Below are positions 6,157-14,442 of a DNA stretch of 23,894 nt, piece after piece. The DNA comes from a virus, in IMG/VR virus record IMGVR_UViG_3300049595_004863, positions 1 to 23,894 of that record, one strand, 5' to 3'. The notes beneath the pieces were generated by a model that was given only the letters and a program-made list of their open reading frames with translations, was not told the origin of the DNA and made no database searches. Position 1 is the first letter of the stretch. Each line of letters begins with the position of its first letter. A program made the translations under genes and the position numbers.

Positions 6157-8958
6157 ATGATTGATTCAGAAATCATTAAAACCTTCCTAGAGGGGAATGA
6201 CCCCGAGGAGTTTATTGTGGCTTGTGAGTTTGACTATATGTCGGATTCAATCTACAAAATCAAAGAAATTCCTGGTAAGGGAAAAGAAATCCGTAAAGAT
6301 ACTTTTATTCCATTTTGCTGGGTCGGAGACCTGCATAACATGGGTTTTTATCAAAACTCAAAAGGGTTGCAGAAAGAAGCAATGACCAAGCATGGAATTG
6401 TAATAACCAAACTGGATACTCATGGAGACCCACGAATGGAAAAAGGGTTGACCTTTATGGTTAAATCTCTCAAGGGCTATCGCAGTTTAATTCAATTTTT
6501 CCGTGAAGGTGGTGCTGACCCTTGGAGCGAAAAATTTAAAGAGAAAATTTTAATTCTCCCCCCCGTCGAACAGTACTTTATTTCAAAGGAAAAACGATTG
6601 TTCAAAGGATTTGAGGATTATGATGAAGTTACCCGATTGGTATTTGACTTGGAGACTACCTCTCTTGAGCCAAAGGATGGTAGAATCTTTATGATTGGTA
6701 TTAGAAGCAACAAGGGTTATAATAAAATTATTGAATGTATTAACGAGGAAGACGAAGCGAGAGGATTAAGAGAGTTCTTCGATATTATCAACGAGCTAAA
6801 GCCAAGTATTATTGGGGGGTATAATTCAGCAAACTTTGACTGGTATTGGATTTTTGAGCGTTGTAAGATTCTCAAAGTTGATATCAGAAAGATTGTTAAG
6901 TCCTTACATCCCCAACATTCTATTTCTCAGCGAAAGAATATGTTGAAACTTGCCAATGAGGTTGAGGAATTTCAACAAACAACTATTTGGGGATACAATA
7001 ACATTGATATTATTCACGCTGTCCGTAGAGCTCAAGCAATTAATTCTTCGATAAAGAGTGCGGGTCTTAAGTATATTTCTGAGTTTATTGGAGCTAAGGA
7101 AGAAGACCGAGTTTACATCGGTCACGAGAACATCGGTAAAATGTATACCGATAATCATGAGTATTGGTTAAACCTCAAAAATGGTGAATACCGCAAAAAG
7201 GGGGATTTTATGGATTTAGATAAGAAATTCCCTGACACATATCTCCTAACTACTGGTAGCGATATTGTTGAACGATATCTTCAGGATGACTTGGAGGAAA
7301 CCTTAAAAGTAGATAAGGAATTTAACCAGGCTTCTTTTCTTCTAGCTTCGATGATTCCAACCACCTATGAGCGTGTATCGACTATGGGTACTGCTACTCT
7401 TTGGAAGATGCTTATGCTTGCCTGGAGTTATAAGAACAACTTGGCTGTTCCTGCACGTCAGGGTAAAACAGAATTTGTGGGTGGATTGTCTAGATTGTTA
7501 AAGGTGGGGTATTCCAAGGATGTTCTCAAACTTGACTTCTCTTCTCTGTATCCGTCCATCCAGCTTGTACATGATGTATTTCCTGCTTGTGATGTTACCG
7601 GAGCTATGAAAGGTATGCTTAAATACTTCCGGGATGCTCGTATCAAATACAAGCAGCTTGCTGAGGAGTATTACGAGATTGACCGAAAGAAGTCCGAATC
7701 TTATGGAAACAAGCAGTTACCGATTAAAATATTTATCAACTCCATGTTTGGTGCGTTGTCAGCTCCTCAGGTTTTTCCGTGGGGAGACATGTATATGGGG
7801 GAACAAATTACCTGTACAGGTCGTCAGTATCTGCGTCAGATGATTAGGTTTTTCATGGCCCGTGGATACACTCCACTTGTAATGGATACTGACGGTGTAA
7901 ACTTTTCATTGGCCGATGGAGCAAAGGATAGAAAATATGTTGGTCGTGGACTTAACTGGAAAGTAAAAAAGGGTAAGGTCTATGAAGGCGCTGAAGCTGA
8001 TGTTGCCGAGTATAACGATATTTTTATGAGGGGGGAAATGGCTCTTGACACAGATGGTGTATGGCCATCATGTATTAACCTTGCTCGAAAAAACTATGCG
8101 GTTATGGATTACAAGGGTAAGATTAAACTAACAGGTAATTCAATCAAATCTAAAAAGCTCCCTGGTTATATTGAAAAGTTCTTGGACAAGGGTATAAAGT
8201 TGCTTTTGGAGGGTAAGGGTAAAGAGTTTGTTGATTACTATTATGAGTATATCGAAAAGATTTACAATAAGCAGATTCCTTTGGCTTTAGTGGCTCAAAA
8301 AGCACGAGTTAAGCAAACCCTTGAGGATTACAAAGTTCGTTGCACACAGACCACAAAAGCGGGGTCTCTGATGTCAAGGCAAGCTCATATGGAACTCGCC
8401 ATTCAACACAAGATGAATGTTAACTTGGGAGATGTTATTCTTTATGTGAATAATGGTGAAAAAGCTTCACATGGTGACGTTCAAAAAGTTCCGGCGAAGA
8501 GACATTCTGAGTTACAGAAAAAAAAGCATTTTGATAAAACTGGTGAAGTTTTGCAAGATGTTGCATCTTATATTAATTTAAATTGCTACATTTTGGACAA
8601 TGATGAGTTAGAAAACAACCCAGACATGACTGGTGATTATAATGTTGCTCGTGCAATTGCGACTTTTAATAAGCGTATTGAACCGCTTTTGGTATGCTTC
8701 AAGGATGATGTTCGAAAAGAATTTCTTGTAAACAATCCAGAAGAAATGGGTATTTTTACTTATACACAATGTGAATTAATTAACGGGTATCCAATGGGCC
8801 CTGGTGACCAGGATGAGCTAGAAGAAGTCATGACGCTTTCTGATGGCGAGGTTAGATATTGGGAAAAACGAGGTATTTCAGAAAATTATATCTACGATTT
8901 GGCTGAAGAAGATTGGAAGTCGTATATTTACAGTCATGAAACTGAAACACATTGTTAA
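6157..8958 (+). CDS. Family B replicative DNA polymerase with 3'-5' exonuclease
   Basis: 933 residues, near the size of T4 gp43 (898). The proofreading exonuclease is intact: Exo I VFDLETTSL (D164, E166), Exo II YNSANFDW (D228), Exo III YLQDD (Y374, D378). The polymerase core is complete: motif A LDFSSLYPS (459-467, D460), motif B KIFINSMFGA (524-533, K524, N528, G532), motif C MDTDGV (576-581, D577 and D579). A KKLPGY stretch follows, as expected of the thumb-side region. No intein or split is seen. It replicates the phage genome in the cytoplasm, with accessory factors not in this window. The start ATG is supported by the leader and by the protein's N-terminal fold beginning there. The 3' end overlaps the following small gene by 23 nt. 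Confidence 0.96.
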   Translation: MIDSEIIKTFLEGNDPEEFIVACEFDYMSDSIYKIKEIPGKGKEIRKDTFIPFCWVGDLHNMGFYQNSKGLQKEAMTKHGIVITKLDTHGDPRMEKGLTFMVKSLKGYRSLIQFFREGGADPWSEKFKEKILILPPVEQYFISKEKRLFKGFEDYDEVTRLVFDLETTSLEPKDGRIFMIGIRSNKGYNKIIECINEEDEARGLREFFDIINELKPSIIGGYNSANFDWYWIFERCKILKVDIRKIVKSLHPQHSISQRKNMLKLANEVEEFQQTTIWGYNNIDIIHAVRRAQAINSSIKSAGLKYISEFIGAKEEDRVYIGHENIGKMYTDNHEYWLNLKNGEYRKKGDFMDLDKKFPDTYLLTTGSDIVERYLQDDLEETLKVDKEFNQASFLLASMIPTTYERVSTMGTATLWKMLMLAWSYKNNLAVPARQGKTEFVGGLSRLLKVGYSKDVLKLDFSSLYPSIQLVHDVFPACDVTGAMKGMLKYFRDARIKYKQLAEEYYEIDRKKSESYGNKQLPIKIFINSMFGALSAPQVFPWGDMYMGEQITCTGRQYLRQMIRFFMARGYTPLVMDTDGVNFSLADGAKDRKYVGRGLNWKVKKGKVYEGAEADVAEYNDIFMRGEMALDTDGVWPSCINLARKNYAVMDYKGKIKLTGNSIKSKKLPGYIEKFLDKGIKLLLEGKGKEFVDYYYEYIEKIYNKQIPLALVAQKARVKQTLEDYKVRCTQTTKAGSLMSRQAHMELAIQHKMNVNLGDVILYVNNGEKASHGDVQKVPAKRHSELQKKKHFDKTGEVLQDVASYINLNCYILDNDELENNPDMTGDYNVARAIATFNKRIEPLLVCFKDDVRKEFLVNNPEEMGIFTYTQCELINGYPMGPGDQDELEEVMTLSDGEVRYWEKRGISENYIYDLAEEDWKSYIYSHETETHC

Positions 8959-9223
8959 TCTGAGCCTTGACAACCCAGGAGCAGACTTTTGGATTGTTCG
9001 TCGTGGTAATGCCAACCAAGTTGGTCGACCTACTCGTGAATACTCTCCCGAGCACATTGGAGTAAGCGTAACTCGTCCAGATTTGGTTCTGGCAGATTAT
9101 CTTTACTACTTATTCGAGTTTATGGCGAGCAATGGGGTATTTGCTCAATTAGCTCAAGGAACTACTGGTCTGAAAAGTATTAGTGTAAAGGATTTAAAGA
9201 ATATTCCTCTTAGGACATCTTAA
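8936..9223 (+). CDS. HsdS-like specificity (target recognition) fragment
   Basis: 95 residues from an ATG that lies 23 nt inside the polymerase gene. An earlier in-frame ATG at 8843 exists, but its extra residues just translate polymerase sequence out of frame. The protein resembles one half of a type I restriction specificity subunit (HsdS, PF01420): DFWIVRRGNANQVGRPT, then the YLYYLFEF helix, then the ending GTTGLKSISVKDLKNIPL, which is the standard close of an HsdS target-recognition domain (G..GLK.IS..DLK.IP). A full HsdS has two such domains of about 150-200 residues each and partners with HsdM, which is not seen here. Possible roles: a decoy subunit, a partner of a host methylase, or a fold reused for another DNA-binding task. 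It ends in a 14-nt convergent overlap with the minus-strand gene. Confidence 0.55.
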   Translation: MKLKHIVNLSLDNPGADFWIVRRGNANQVGRPTREYSPEHIGVSVTRPDLVLADYLYYLFEFMASNGVFAQLAQGTTGLKSISVKDLKNIPLRTS

Positions 9224-9237
9224 GTCCGTCAGAGGAA
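9204..9237. terminator. Hairpin spanning two convergent stop codons
   Basis: TTCCTCT (9204-9210) pairs with AGAGGAA (9231-9237), and GGAC (9213-9216) with GTCC (9224-9227), around a 7-nt loop ATCTTAA. The stop codons of the plus-strand (9221-9223) and minus-strand (9210-9212) genes both lie in it. It lacks a clear U-tract on either side, so termination is a guess; blocking read-through between convergent genes is the likely job. Confidence 0.4.
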
Positions 9238-9545
9238 ATAATATACCAAACTCCTGCGCAGAATCTAAATTCTACGCAAGCCCCTTTATCAATTAAAAGT
9301 TCGTCATATTCCTCATCGATTCTACCAACATCAGGAATTATTAGGACTTTTGTCATCGCCTTTATAACTGTGTGGTCGGTTGAGATACTGTCTAGACGGA
9401 CTTTTGAATGTTCCACACCCCTTATTACGATACATGCTTCACCGTGCGTTTCGTAAAAAGGTTCCGAAACCACTGCAGTTTCTGAGGTGTTAATTAATTT
9501 ACCGTGAATAACCCTTTGTGAGGGTGCATTTTTAATTACAGCCAT
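9210..9545 (-). CDS. Small beta-rich putative virion protein
   Basis: 111 residues, not recognised as a named family. It is strand-rich with no catalytic motif. The C-terminal pattern GACVEFRFCAGVWYIISSDG resembles the repeated 'G-hydrophobic strand-WxIISS' end common in phage fiber, neck-whisker and capsid-decoration proteins. It starts one base after the stop of the gp13-like gene on the same strand, so it is almost surely co-transcribed with it. Function as a neck or head accessory is inferred from this position. Confidence 0.5.
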   Translation of the reverse strand: MAVIKNAPSQRVIHGKLINTSETAVVSEPFYETHGEACIVIRGVEHSKVRLDSISTDHTVIKAMTKVLIIPDVGRIDEEYDELLIDKGACVEFRFCAGVWYIISSDGLKMS

Positions 9546-9546
9546 T

Positions 9547-10665
9547 CTATATTACATAAATTTGTCTGGGCATAGCTCTATACTTCATTTGCTTGTTCAA
9601 ATTTTCAGCAAGCAGCGCTTCTTTTTCCATTTGTTTTTCTGGACGAAGTCTTTCGAGACGAAGTTTAAGCTCCTCTTCCAATTTAACCTTCTCATCTTTT
9701 GATTCAGTTTGTAAGGACTGGTAGTCCATTTGTAGTTCAGAATCAGGAGTTTTAAGGTTACCAGAGAACTTACCCCTTACTCTTGCTAAAGTTTCTTTAG
9801 CATAAGCGGTAAACCATTTTCTAACCCATTGTTGGGCTGGAACGTTTAAATCCTCCCAACTAAGTTCTTCAATGGGTACGTCAGATGGTAGTTTAATTAT
9901 ATCTGGATTATCTTTTAAACATTTTGCTCTACTATCACCGTCAACATCGTAATACCAATACCAAACAGCTTTACCTGTGTAGGAGGAATAATTACTGAAC
10001 GAAAAGTTAGAGCCTGGTGCATTGTATAATGTTACTAATCTTTTTCCATCGGGAAGCCCAGTAATTTTATAGGTCAAGGCACCCCCCAATATTCTGTTAA
10101 GGATATTGGCTTCTTGGAATCGAAGTAAATAATCGAATCCACTTAACATAAAATATGAACCAGCATTTCCTATTTGAGCATATCCTGCTTGGTTCGCCCC
10201 CAATCCCAAACCACCAAATCCATAATCAGTTGTACCAAAAAGGGCTAAATTTTGAAATGGTTGGTTAGAAAACCATAATAGTTCGTTGATTTCACGTCCA
10301 GCTGGAATTTCGTATGATTGTGTATTGGCACTTAAAACAAAATAATCTTTCTTCAAAACATAAGGGCCTGTTGTTTGCAAACCAACTATCTTCGAATAAG
10401 CGTATGTGAACTGGTCCTCCAAATTAAATGTTCTTGTTGTAAGAGCTCTTGCAACAGATTTTTCACTCATGTTCAAGTTAACCAAGTTAACCCAATTTGA
10501 CTCGATAAGCCAATCTAGTGTATATTGTTCGTAATCTTGGATGGATAACTCCATCAAGGAATCGAGCATATCGTCCTCCAATTCTACGGCTCTCAAGGGC
10601 GCACCTAATTGGTGACGTAGTCTAGTATAAATTCTACTTCTTTCGGGTTCTGGTAATACTGCCAT
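9547..10665 (-). CDS. Neck protein, T4 gp13-like
   Basis: 372 residues. The N-terminal LRHQLGAPLRAVELEDDMLDS, SIQDYEQYTLDWLIESNW, then FTYAYSKIVGLQTTGPYVLKKDYF and the IPAGREINELLWF block follow the layout I associate with neck (gp13-type) proteins of marine T4-like phages, which close the head after packaging and join it to the tail. A central Gly/Ala/Phe-rich loop (YGFGGLGLGANQAG) and a long charged C-terminal helix (KDEKVKLEEELKLRLERLRP) are visible. It has its own TATTTAT copy 4 nt upstream of the ATG, between the preceding gene and its start. The gp14/gp15-like genes lie some 4 kb away on the other strand, unlike T4. The gp13 name is based on recall of the family pattern, not an alignment. 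Confidence 0.55.
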   Translation of the reverse strand: MAVLPEPERSRIYTRLRHQLGAPLRAVELEDDMLDSLMELSIQDYEQYTLDWLIESNWVNLVNLNMSEKSVARALTTRTFNLEDQFTYAYSKIVGLQTTGPYVLKKDYFVLSANTQSYEIPAGREINELLWFSNQPFQNLALFGTTDYGFGGLGLGANQAGYAQIGNAGSYFMLSGFDYLLRFQEANILNRILGGALTYKITGLPDGKRLVTLYNAPGSNFSFSNYSSYTGKAVWYWYYDVDGDSRAKCLKDNPDIIKLPSDVPIEELSWEDLNVPAQQWVRKWFTAYAKETLARVRGKFSGNLKTPDSELQMDYQSLQTESKDEKVKLEEELKLRLERLRPEKQMEKEALLAENLNKQMKYRAMPRQIYVI

Positions 10666-10669
10666 ATCA

Positions 10670-10676
10670 ATAAATA
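10670..10676 (-). promoter_or_regulatory. TATTTAT late-type motif before the gp13-like gene
   Basis: On the minus strand TATTTAT ends 4 nt before the ATG. If it is a -10-type element, transcription would begin inside or next to the start codon, giving a leaderless message; alternatively it acts in translation. Confidence 0.4.
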
Positions 10677-10682
10677 CCTTGA

Positions 10683-12209
10683 TTATCTCAAATCGTAAAT
10701 CAATGATTTTTTATCGAAAACATAATTACCCAAAACTATTTCACCGTTATTTTCAAAAACAGCAACTTGCTTTCCTCTAACAAAAACCATCAAATCGACA
10801 TTATATTTTGCTACTTCTCCAGTTTTAGTTACAACGAACTTGTTGTTTTGTTCAATTATTTCAGCATAACCTTTAATTTGTGCCGTTTTCTTTTTTCCTT
10901 CAATAACCAAATGGGCATCAATCTTTTTTTCAGCATCAATACTTTTACCTGCACCTGAAGTGTTAATAACTTTAACATTTGGTAAACCTTCGGTTAAAGT
11001 TTTTAGTGCTGACTTTTCTCTGTTAGAACCAACTTTCTTTTTTTCTGCCAAAATTTTTATTAAAGTTTGAAAAACATTTTCTTTCACATCAAAAATTGGT
11101 TTAGCAAATTTCTCAATTAAGTTTGCAAATCTTTTCATTTCCACAACTTGTTCTCCGGGGCTTTTCTCAGTAAAGTTTATTAATGCCTGACCTTCATCAG
11201 ATTCCAAACGCTGATTGATATCACGCATTATGAAACACAAAGCCGAGTAACTTGTATTCAAAAAATTAATATCACTTCGTCCAGGTTTTTCTAAATAATA
11301 TACTCCAGGTATTTCACCATTTTCTTTTTTATTGTGATACTTGTCTTTAAAAACTTTTTCAAGTACTGAATTGATAGTATTTTTGTAAAGATTTCTTGCT
11401 TGAGTGTTCACGTTAAATAACGTTCTGAAAAATTCTACTTCGGCTCTACTACAGTATTCAATCTTTGTTTCTTTCAAAAGAGCCCCCATTTCTTTGGATT
11501 CTAAGAGTTTTGTTTCTGTTTTTAGTTGATACATTTTCTGAACAAATTCCCAGTTTACAACAGTCCAAAAGTTTTTGATGTACTCGTCTCTTTTGTTTTT
11601 GTATTTGAGGTAATAAGCGTGTTCCCATAAATCCAATCCGAGAATCGGGTATCCCCCCCCTTCGATGATGTTCATAAGTGGATTGTCTTGGTTGGGGGTG
11701 GACATAATTTTAAGTGTCCCTTTGTTTGTTAAAACGAGCCATACCCATCCGGAACCAAATCTTTGACGAGCCACGTCTTCAAAACTTTTTTTGAACTTTT
11801 CATAAGAACCAAAATCTTTTTTAATTTTAATGATGAGCTCTTTGCTTGGTCTTTGTTGGGTGGGGGAAAGCATGTTCCAGAATAGTGCATGGTTGAATGC
11901 TCCACCAGCGTTGTCCCTAACCCCTTTTGGGTAGCGTGAGATGTTTTTAATTATTTTTTCTAAGTCGTGGTCGCCTTTTCTTTTTTTAAGCATGGCGTTG
12001 AGCTTATCCACATAACCTTTGTAGTGTTTGTTGTAGTGAACATTCATAGTTTCTGAATCTATGAATCTCTTTACGGCTGAGTAACTGTAAGGGAGTTTTT
12101 CTATTCCTATGTTTTTTCCTTCCTGGAGAAGCTCTCTTACTTGTTCTTTTTTCTGTTCGTGGATTATTTGCTCTTGTATTTTATTAACTTGCTCTTGTAA
12201 ATGTTGCAT
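10683..12209 (-). CDS. Mn-type superoxide dismutase fused to a PD-(D/E)XK-like C-terminal region
   Basis: 508 residues in three parts. Residues 1-45 are Gln/Glu/Lys-rich and probably coiled coil. Residues 46-228 are a complete Fe/Mn superoxide dismutase: metal ligands H58 (NVHYNKHY), H107 (FNHALFW), D193 and H197 (LDLWEHAYY). The AGGAFNH block and NQDNP (173-177) favour the manganese type over the iron type. Residues 229-508 are not a known SOD extension; the end contains KKIDAHLVIEGKKKTAQIKG (D431, Q444, K446), which has the spacing of a D-x13-QxK nuclease core of the PD-(D/E)XK fold. Typical SODs have about 200 residues. It lies between the SNF2 gene and the neck gene and has its own TATTTAT motif, so it is probably made late and perhaps carried in the virion. 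The SOD assignment is firm; the nuclease part is tentative. Confidence 0.85.
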   Translation of the reverse strand: MQHLQEQVNKIQEQIIHEQKKEQVRELLQEGKNIGIEKLPYSYSAVKRFIDSETMNVHYNKHYKGYVDKLNAMLKKRKGDHDLEKIIKNISRYPKGVRDNAGGAFNHALFWNMLSPTQQRPSKELIIKIKKDFGSYEKFKKSFEDVARQRFGSGWVWLVLTNKGTLKIMSTPNQDNPLMNIIEGGGYPILGLDLWEHAYYLKYKNKRDEYIKNFWTVVNWEFVQKMYQLKTETKLLESKEMGALLKETKIEYCSRAEVEFFRTLFNVNTQARNLYKNTINSVLEKVFKDKYHNKKENGEIPGVYYLEKPGRSDINFLNTSYSALCFIMRDINQRLESDEGQALINFTEKSPGEQVVEMKRFANLIEKFAKPIFDVKENVFQTLIKILAEKKKVGSNREKSALKTLTEGLPNVKVINTSGAGKSIDAEKKIDAHLVIEGKKKTAQIKGYAEIIEQNNKFVVTKTGEVAKYNVDLMVFVRGKQVAVFENNGEIVLGNYVFDKKSLIYDLR

Positions 12210-12225
12210 GGTCTAATTGTTTTTC

Positions 12226-12233
12226 TATAAATA
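12226..12233 (-). promoter_or_regulatory. TATTTATA late-type motif before the SOD-fusion gene
   Basis: On the minus strand the motif sits 17 nt before the ATG within CTAT-TATTT-ATAG, a short inverted repeat. Read from the plus strand it is TATAAATA, the exact T4 late element, but in the wrong direction for any nearby gene. Confidence 0.45.
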
Positions 12234-12248
12234 ATAGAAACCGACCGA

Positions 12249-14009
12249 TTATTTTTTCCGATTAATACTGTTTAAAATTTCTTCTACAATATTTGTTTCG
12301 TCTTGGGCTCCATCGCCCATAACGGTGGCTATAATTCTTTTTTTAATGTTTAATATGTCGTATATGATACCTTCAATTGTGTTGTCAAAAATGGGGTAAT
12401 AAACAAGGACGTTATTCTTTTGCCCATACCTGTATGCGCGGTCTTCAGCTTGGCTGTGGTCCGAAGGAAGAAATGATAGGTCATTCATAATAACAGCTTC
12501 TGCTGCGGTTAATGTAATTCCAGTTCCAGCTGATTTAATATTACCAACAAACACTTTAACCTTTTCATCTTCTTGGAATTTGTCCACAGCTTCTTGTCTA
12601 AGTGCTTTACTAGTTGACCCATCCAAACGAACCGCTGCCTTGCCAAAATGGTTGTAGATGGTCTCCAAAGAGTTCGTAAAATTGCAAAAAATAATTACCT
12701 TCTTTCCTTGTTCAATAATATTTTCAGCAAGTTCGATTGTGTGCTGAGTTTTTTCATCAGCAATTAACTGACGGACTTGTACGAGTTTGGAAAATTGTAT
12801 TGACAGGTTTTTACTTTCTTCAGGGTTTTTTTCATACCAATTGTAGTATTCCCCCATTAGTTCCTCGTAGTTTTTTGAGCGAAGTCTAAGGTATACTGGG
12901 GTAATGATTTTCTCTGGTAAATCCAACACATCTTCTTTTAATCTTCGAAGAATAGTTGCACCCGTTCTATCTCTTAATTCCTCCAAGTTGGAAGCACCCA
13001 TTACGTTCCAAACTTTTCTTGGACCAACCCTAAATTGGTAACCCGCACAATATCTGATTACATATGCCATCCAATTTTTGGCAACTGGAGAATCAACCAA
13101 CGACAAAAGGTTGAAGTAATTAATTGGACGAGATGTCATTGGAGTTCCTGTCAATAACCAAAGTCTTTCAATGTTTTTAACCAAATCATTGATAAGCTTT
13201 GTCCGCTGTGCTTGAACGTTTTGAATATAGTGTGCCTCGTCGATTATTACCAAATCAAATTTTGATTTGAACATTAATGAATTCTTGGGGTCTTTAGAAT
13301 CGTGAAAATTTTTGATGATATCATAGTTTATTATAACAATCTCAGCATCTTCAGAATAATTTTTTCCCTCACAAACATAACTTGTCTTATCGCTGTATAG
13401 TTGGTATTCCCTTTGCCAGTTGATTTTTAGAGTAGCTGGACAAATAATCAAAATCTTTTTTGCACCTGTTTCTAGCGATGCAATAATGGTCGATGTTGTC
13501 TTGCCCAAGCCCATATCATCAGCAAGAATATATTTTTTGTTTTTCAACAATTCTTCAATGGCAGTCTTTTGGTGGTCAAGAGGGGGGCGATGTGAATATT
13601 TTGAATAATCAACCTCGGCAATCTCAACTTTGTTGTCCTTAATAATTGCTGCTTTTGGAATCCACAAGTCCGAAAATTCATCGTTTTCAAAGAATTTCCC
13701 CCAAATGTGGTAAGCTTTATCTTTCTCAGCTAAAAGCTTTTCAATCCACATCTTTTCTGGGATATTCATCAAAAATCTTTCATCAGCGATTTTGTTGGCA
13801 AAGTAAGTGTCAAGAACCACCCACTTCTTGGCTACCATAGGAACCTTATCGTGGTTTAATAAAATGTATTCGGCCTGACTTCTTGTTGGATAAAACTTTG
13901 AATTTTTATCTAGCTTTGCTTTCAGAGTCAAAAGATAATTGTTAGCTCCTTCGTAATTGTCCAATACCGAAAGTGCTTTTGATTCAATGGGTAATTCAGT
14001 ACTCATCAT
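12249..14009 (-). CDS. SNF2-family DNA helicase/translocase
   Basis: 586 residues with all main SF2/SNF2 motifs: I DDMGLGKTT (164-172), Ia ICPATLKINW, II IIDEAH (255-260), III LLTGTP (285-290), V GTGITLTAAEAVIMND, and VI QAEDRAYRYGQ (520-530). The closely spaced motifs and GTGITLTAA place it near the SMARCAL1/annealing-helicase branch rather than large chromatin remodelers, but this subfamily call is by eye. The first 140 residues are unlike these families. Likely role: ATP-driven movement on DNA for fork remodeling, recombination or removal of bound proteins, comparable in role to T4 UvsW. The start ATG overlaps the stop of the SET gene (ATGA), so the two are translated together from the SET promoter. 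Confidence 0.9.
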   Translation of the reverse strand: MMSTELPIESKALSVLDNYEGANNYLLTLKAKLDKNSKFYPTRSQAEYILLNHDKVPMVAKKWVVLDTYFANKIADERFLMNIPEKMWIEKLLAEKDKAYHIWGKFFENDEFSDLWIPKAAIIKDNKVEIAEVDYSKYSHRPPLDHQKTAIEELLKNKKYILADDMGLGKTTSTIIASLETGAKKILIICPATLKINWQREYQLYSDKTSYVCEGKNYSEDAEIVIINYDIIKNFHDSKDPKNSLMFKSKFDLVIIDEAHYIQNVQAQRTKLINDLVKNIERLWLLTGTPMTSRPINYFNLLSLVDSPVAKNWMAYVIRYCAGYQFRVGPRKVWNVMGASNLEELRDRTGATILRRLKEDVLDLPEKIITPVYLRLRSKNYEELMGEYYNWYEKNPEESKNLSIQFSKLVQVRQLIADEKTQHTIELAENIIEQGKKVIIFCNFTNSLETIYNHFGKAAVRLDGSTSKALRQEAVDKFQEDEKVKVFVGNIKSAGTGITLTAAEAVIMNDLSFLPSDHSQAEDRAYRYGQKNNVLVYYPIFDNTIEGIIYDILNIKKRIIATVMGDGAQDETNIVEEILNSINRKK

Positions 14010-14392
14010 TTAACATGAACATATTCTCTTGAGCTCCAATATTCATTACCACCATAATAAACAAAAATTTCTTCACCTTTTTTTATGTTCCTAGTTGAAA
14101 TAAAATCTATTGAATTATTTTTTACATTGTTTGTAAAATTACAATTTGGTTGGTCGGAGTGATTGTAAAGTGAACCATAACCTAAGGCAATCACATAACT
14201 ATTGAAGTTATTTTCGTCCTTCCACCAATATCTATAATCACCAAGCATTGGATTTTGTTCCTCAATAGGTAATTTTAGAATCGGTGCTATTTCAATTAAT
14301 TCCCATTGTTTTATATCTTCTGCCGCAAAAACTCCCAATCCATGAATTGGGCTTTTTTGCACAAAAACTTTAAGGGGTTTATTTTCAGACAT
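14006..14392 (-). CDS. SET-domain protein methyltransferase
   Basis: 128 residues forming a minimal SET domain: GLGVFA (18-23) in the N-terminal part, the signature NHSDQPNC (77-84), and GEEIFVYYG (106-114) with the catalytic tyrosine region. There are no pre-SET or post-SET zinc-binding cysteines. SET enzymes transfer a methyl group from S-adenosylmethionine to lysine in proteins; small free-standing viral examples exist (chlorovirus vSET). The substrate here is unknown: a host DNA-binding protein, a ribosomal protein or a phage protein could all be targets. It is the first gene of an operon with the SNF2 helicase and is preceded by a Bacteroidota-like promoter, so early expression is likely. 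Confidence 0.85.
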   Translation of the reverse strand: MSENKPLKVFVQKSPIHGLGVFAAEDIKQWELIEIAPILKLPIEEQNPMLGDYRYWWKDENNFNSYVIALGYGSLYNHSDQPNCNFTNNVKNNSIDFISTRNIKKGEEIFVYYGGNEYWSSREYVHVK

Positions 14393-14401
14393 ATTTTAAA
14401 A

Positions 14402-14432
14402 CAAATATATTATTAATAGTGGTATTTATCAA
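14402..14432 (-). promoter_or_regulatory. Bacteroidota-type promoter for SET-SNF2 operon
   Basis: On the minus strand TATATTTG (14409-14402) matches the Bacteroidota primary-sigma -7 element TAnnTTTG. TTG (14432-14430) lies 20 nt upstream, as expected for the -33 element. The SET start codon is 9 nt downstream. Confidence 0.6.
14423..14429 (+). promoter_or_regulatory. TATTTAT late-type motif before the gp14-like gene
   Basis: TATTTAT lies 13 nt before the ATG at 14443 and next to the -33 TTG of the opposite-strand promoter, so the two directions share sequence. Confidence 0.45.
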
Positions 14433-14442
14433 TATATTAGTT

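Noticed and set aside
8843-8935. Longer N-terminus for the HsdS-like protein
   Set aside because: The extra part is polymerase sequence read out of frame; the HsdS-like pattern begins after the ATG at 8936.
12226-12233. TATAAATA on the plus strand as a classical T4 late promoter
   Set aside because: It would fire rightwards, antisense into the SNF2 gene with no plus-strand gene downstream; the minus-strand reading TATTTATA fits the general motif.
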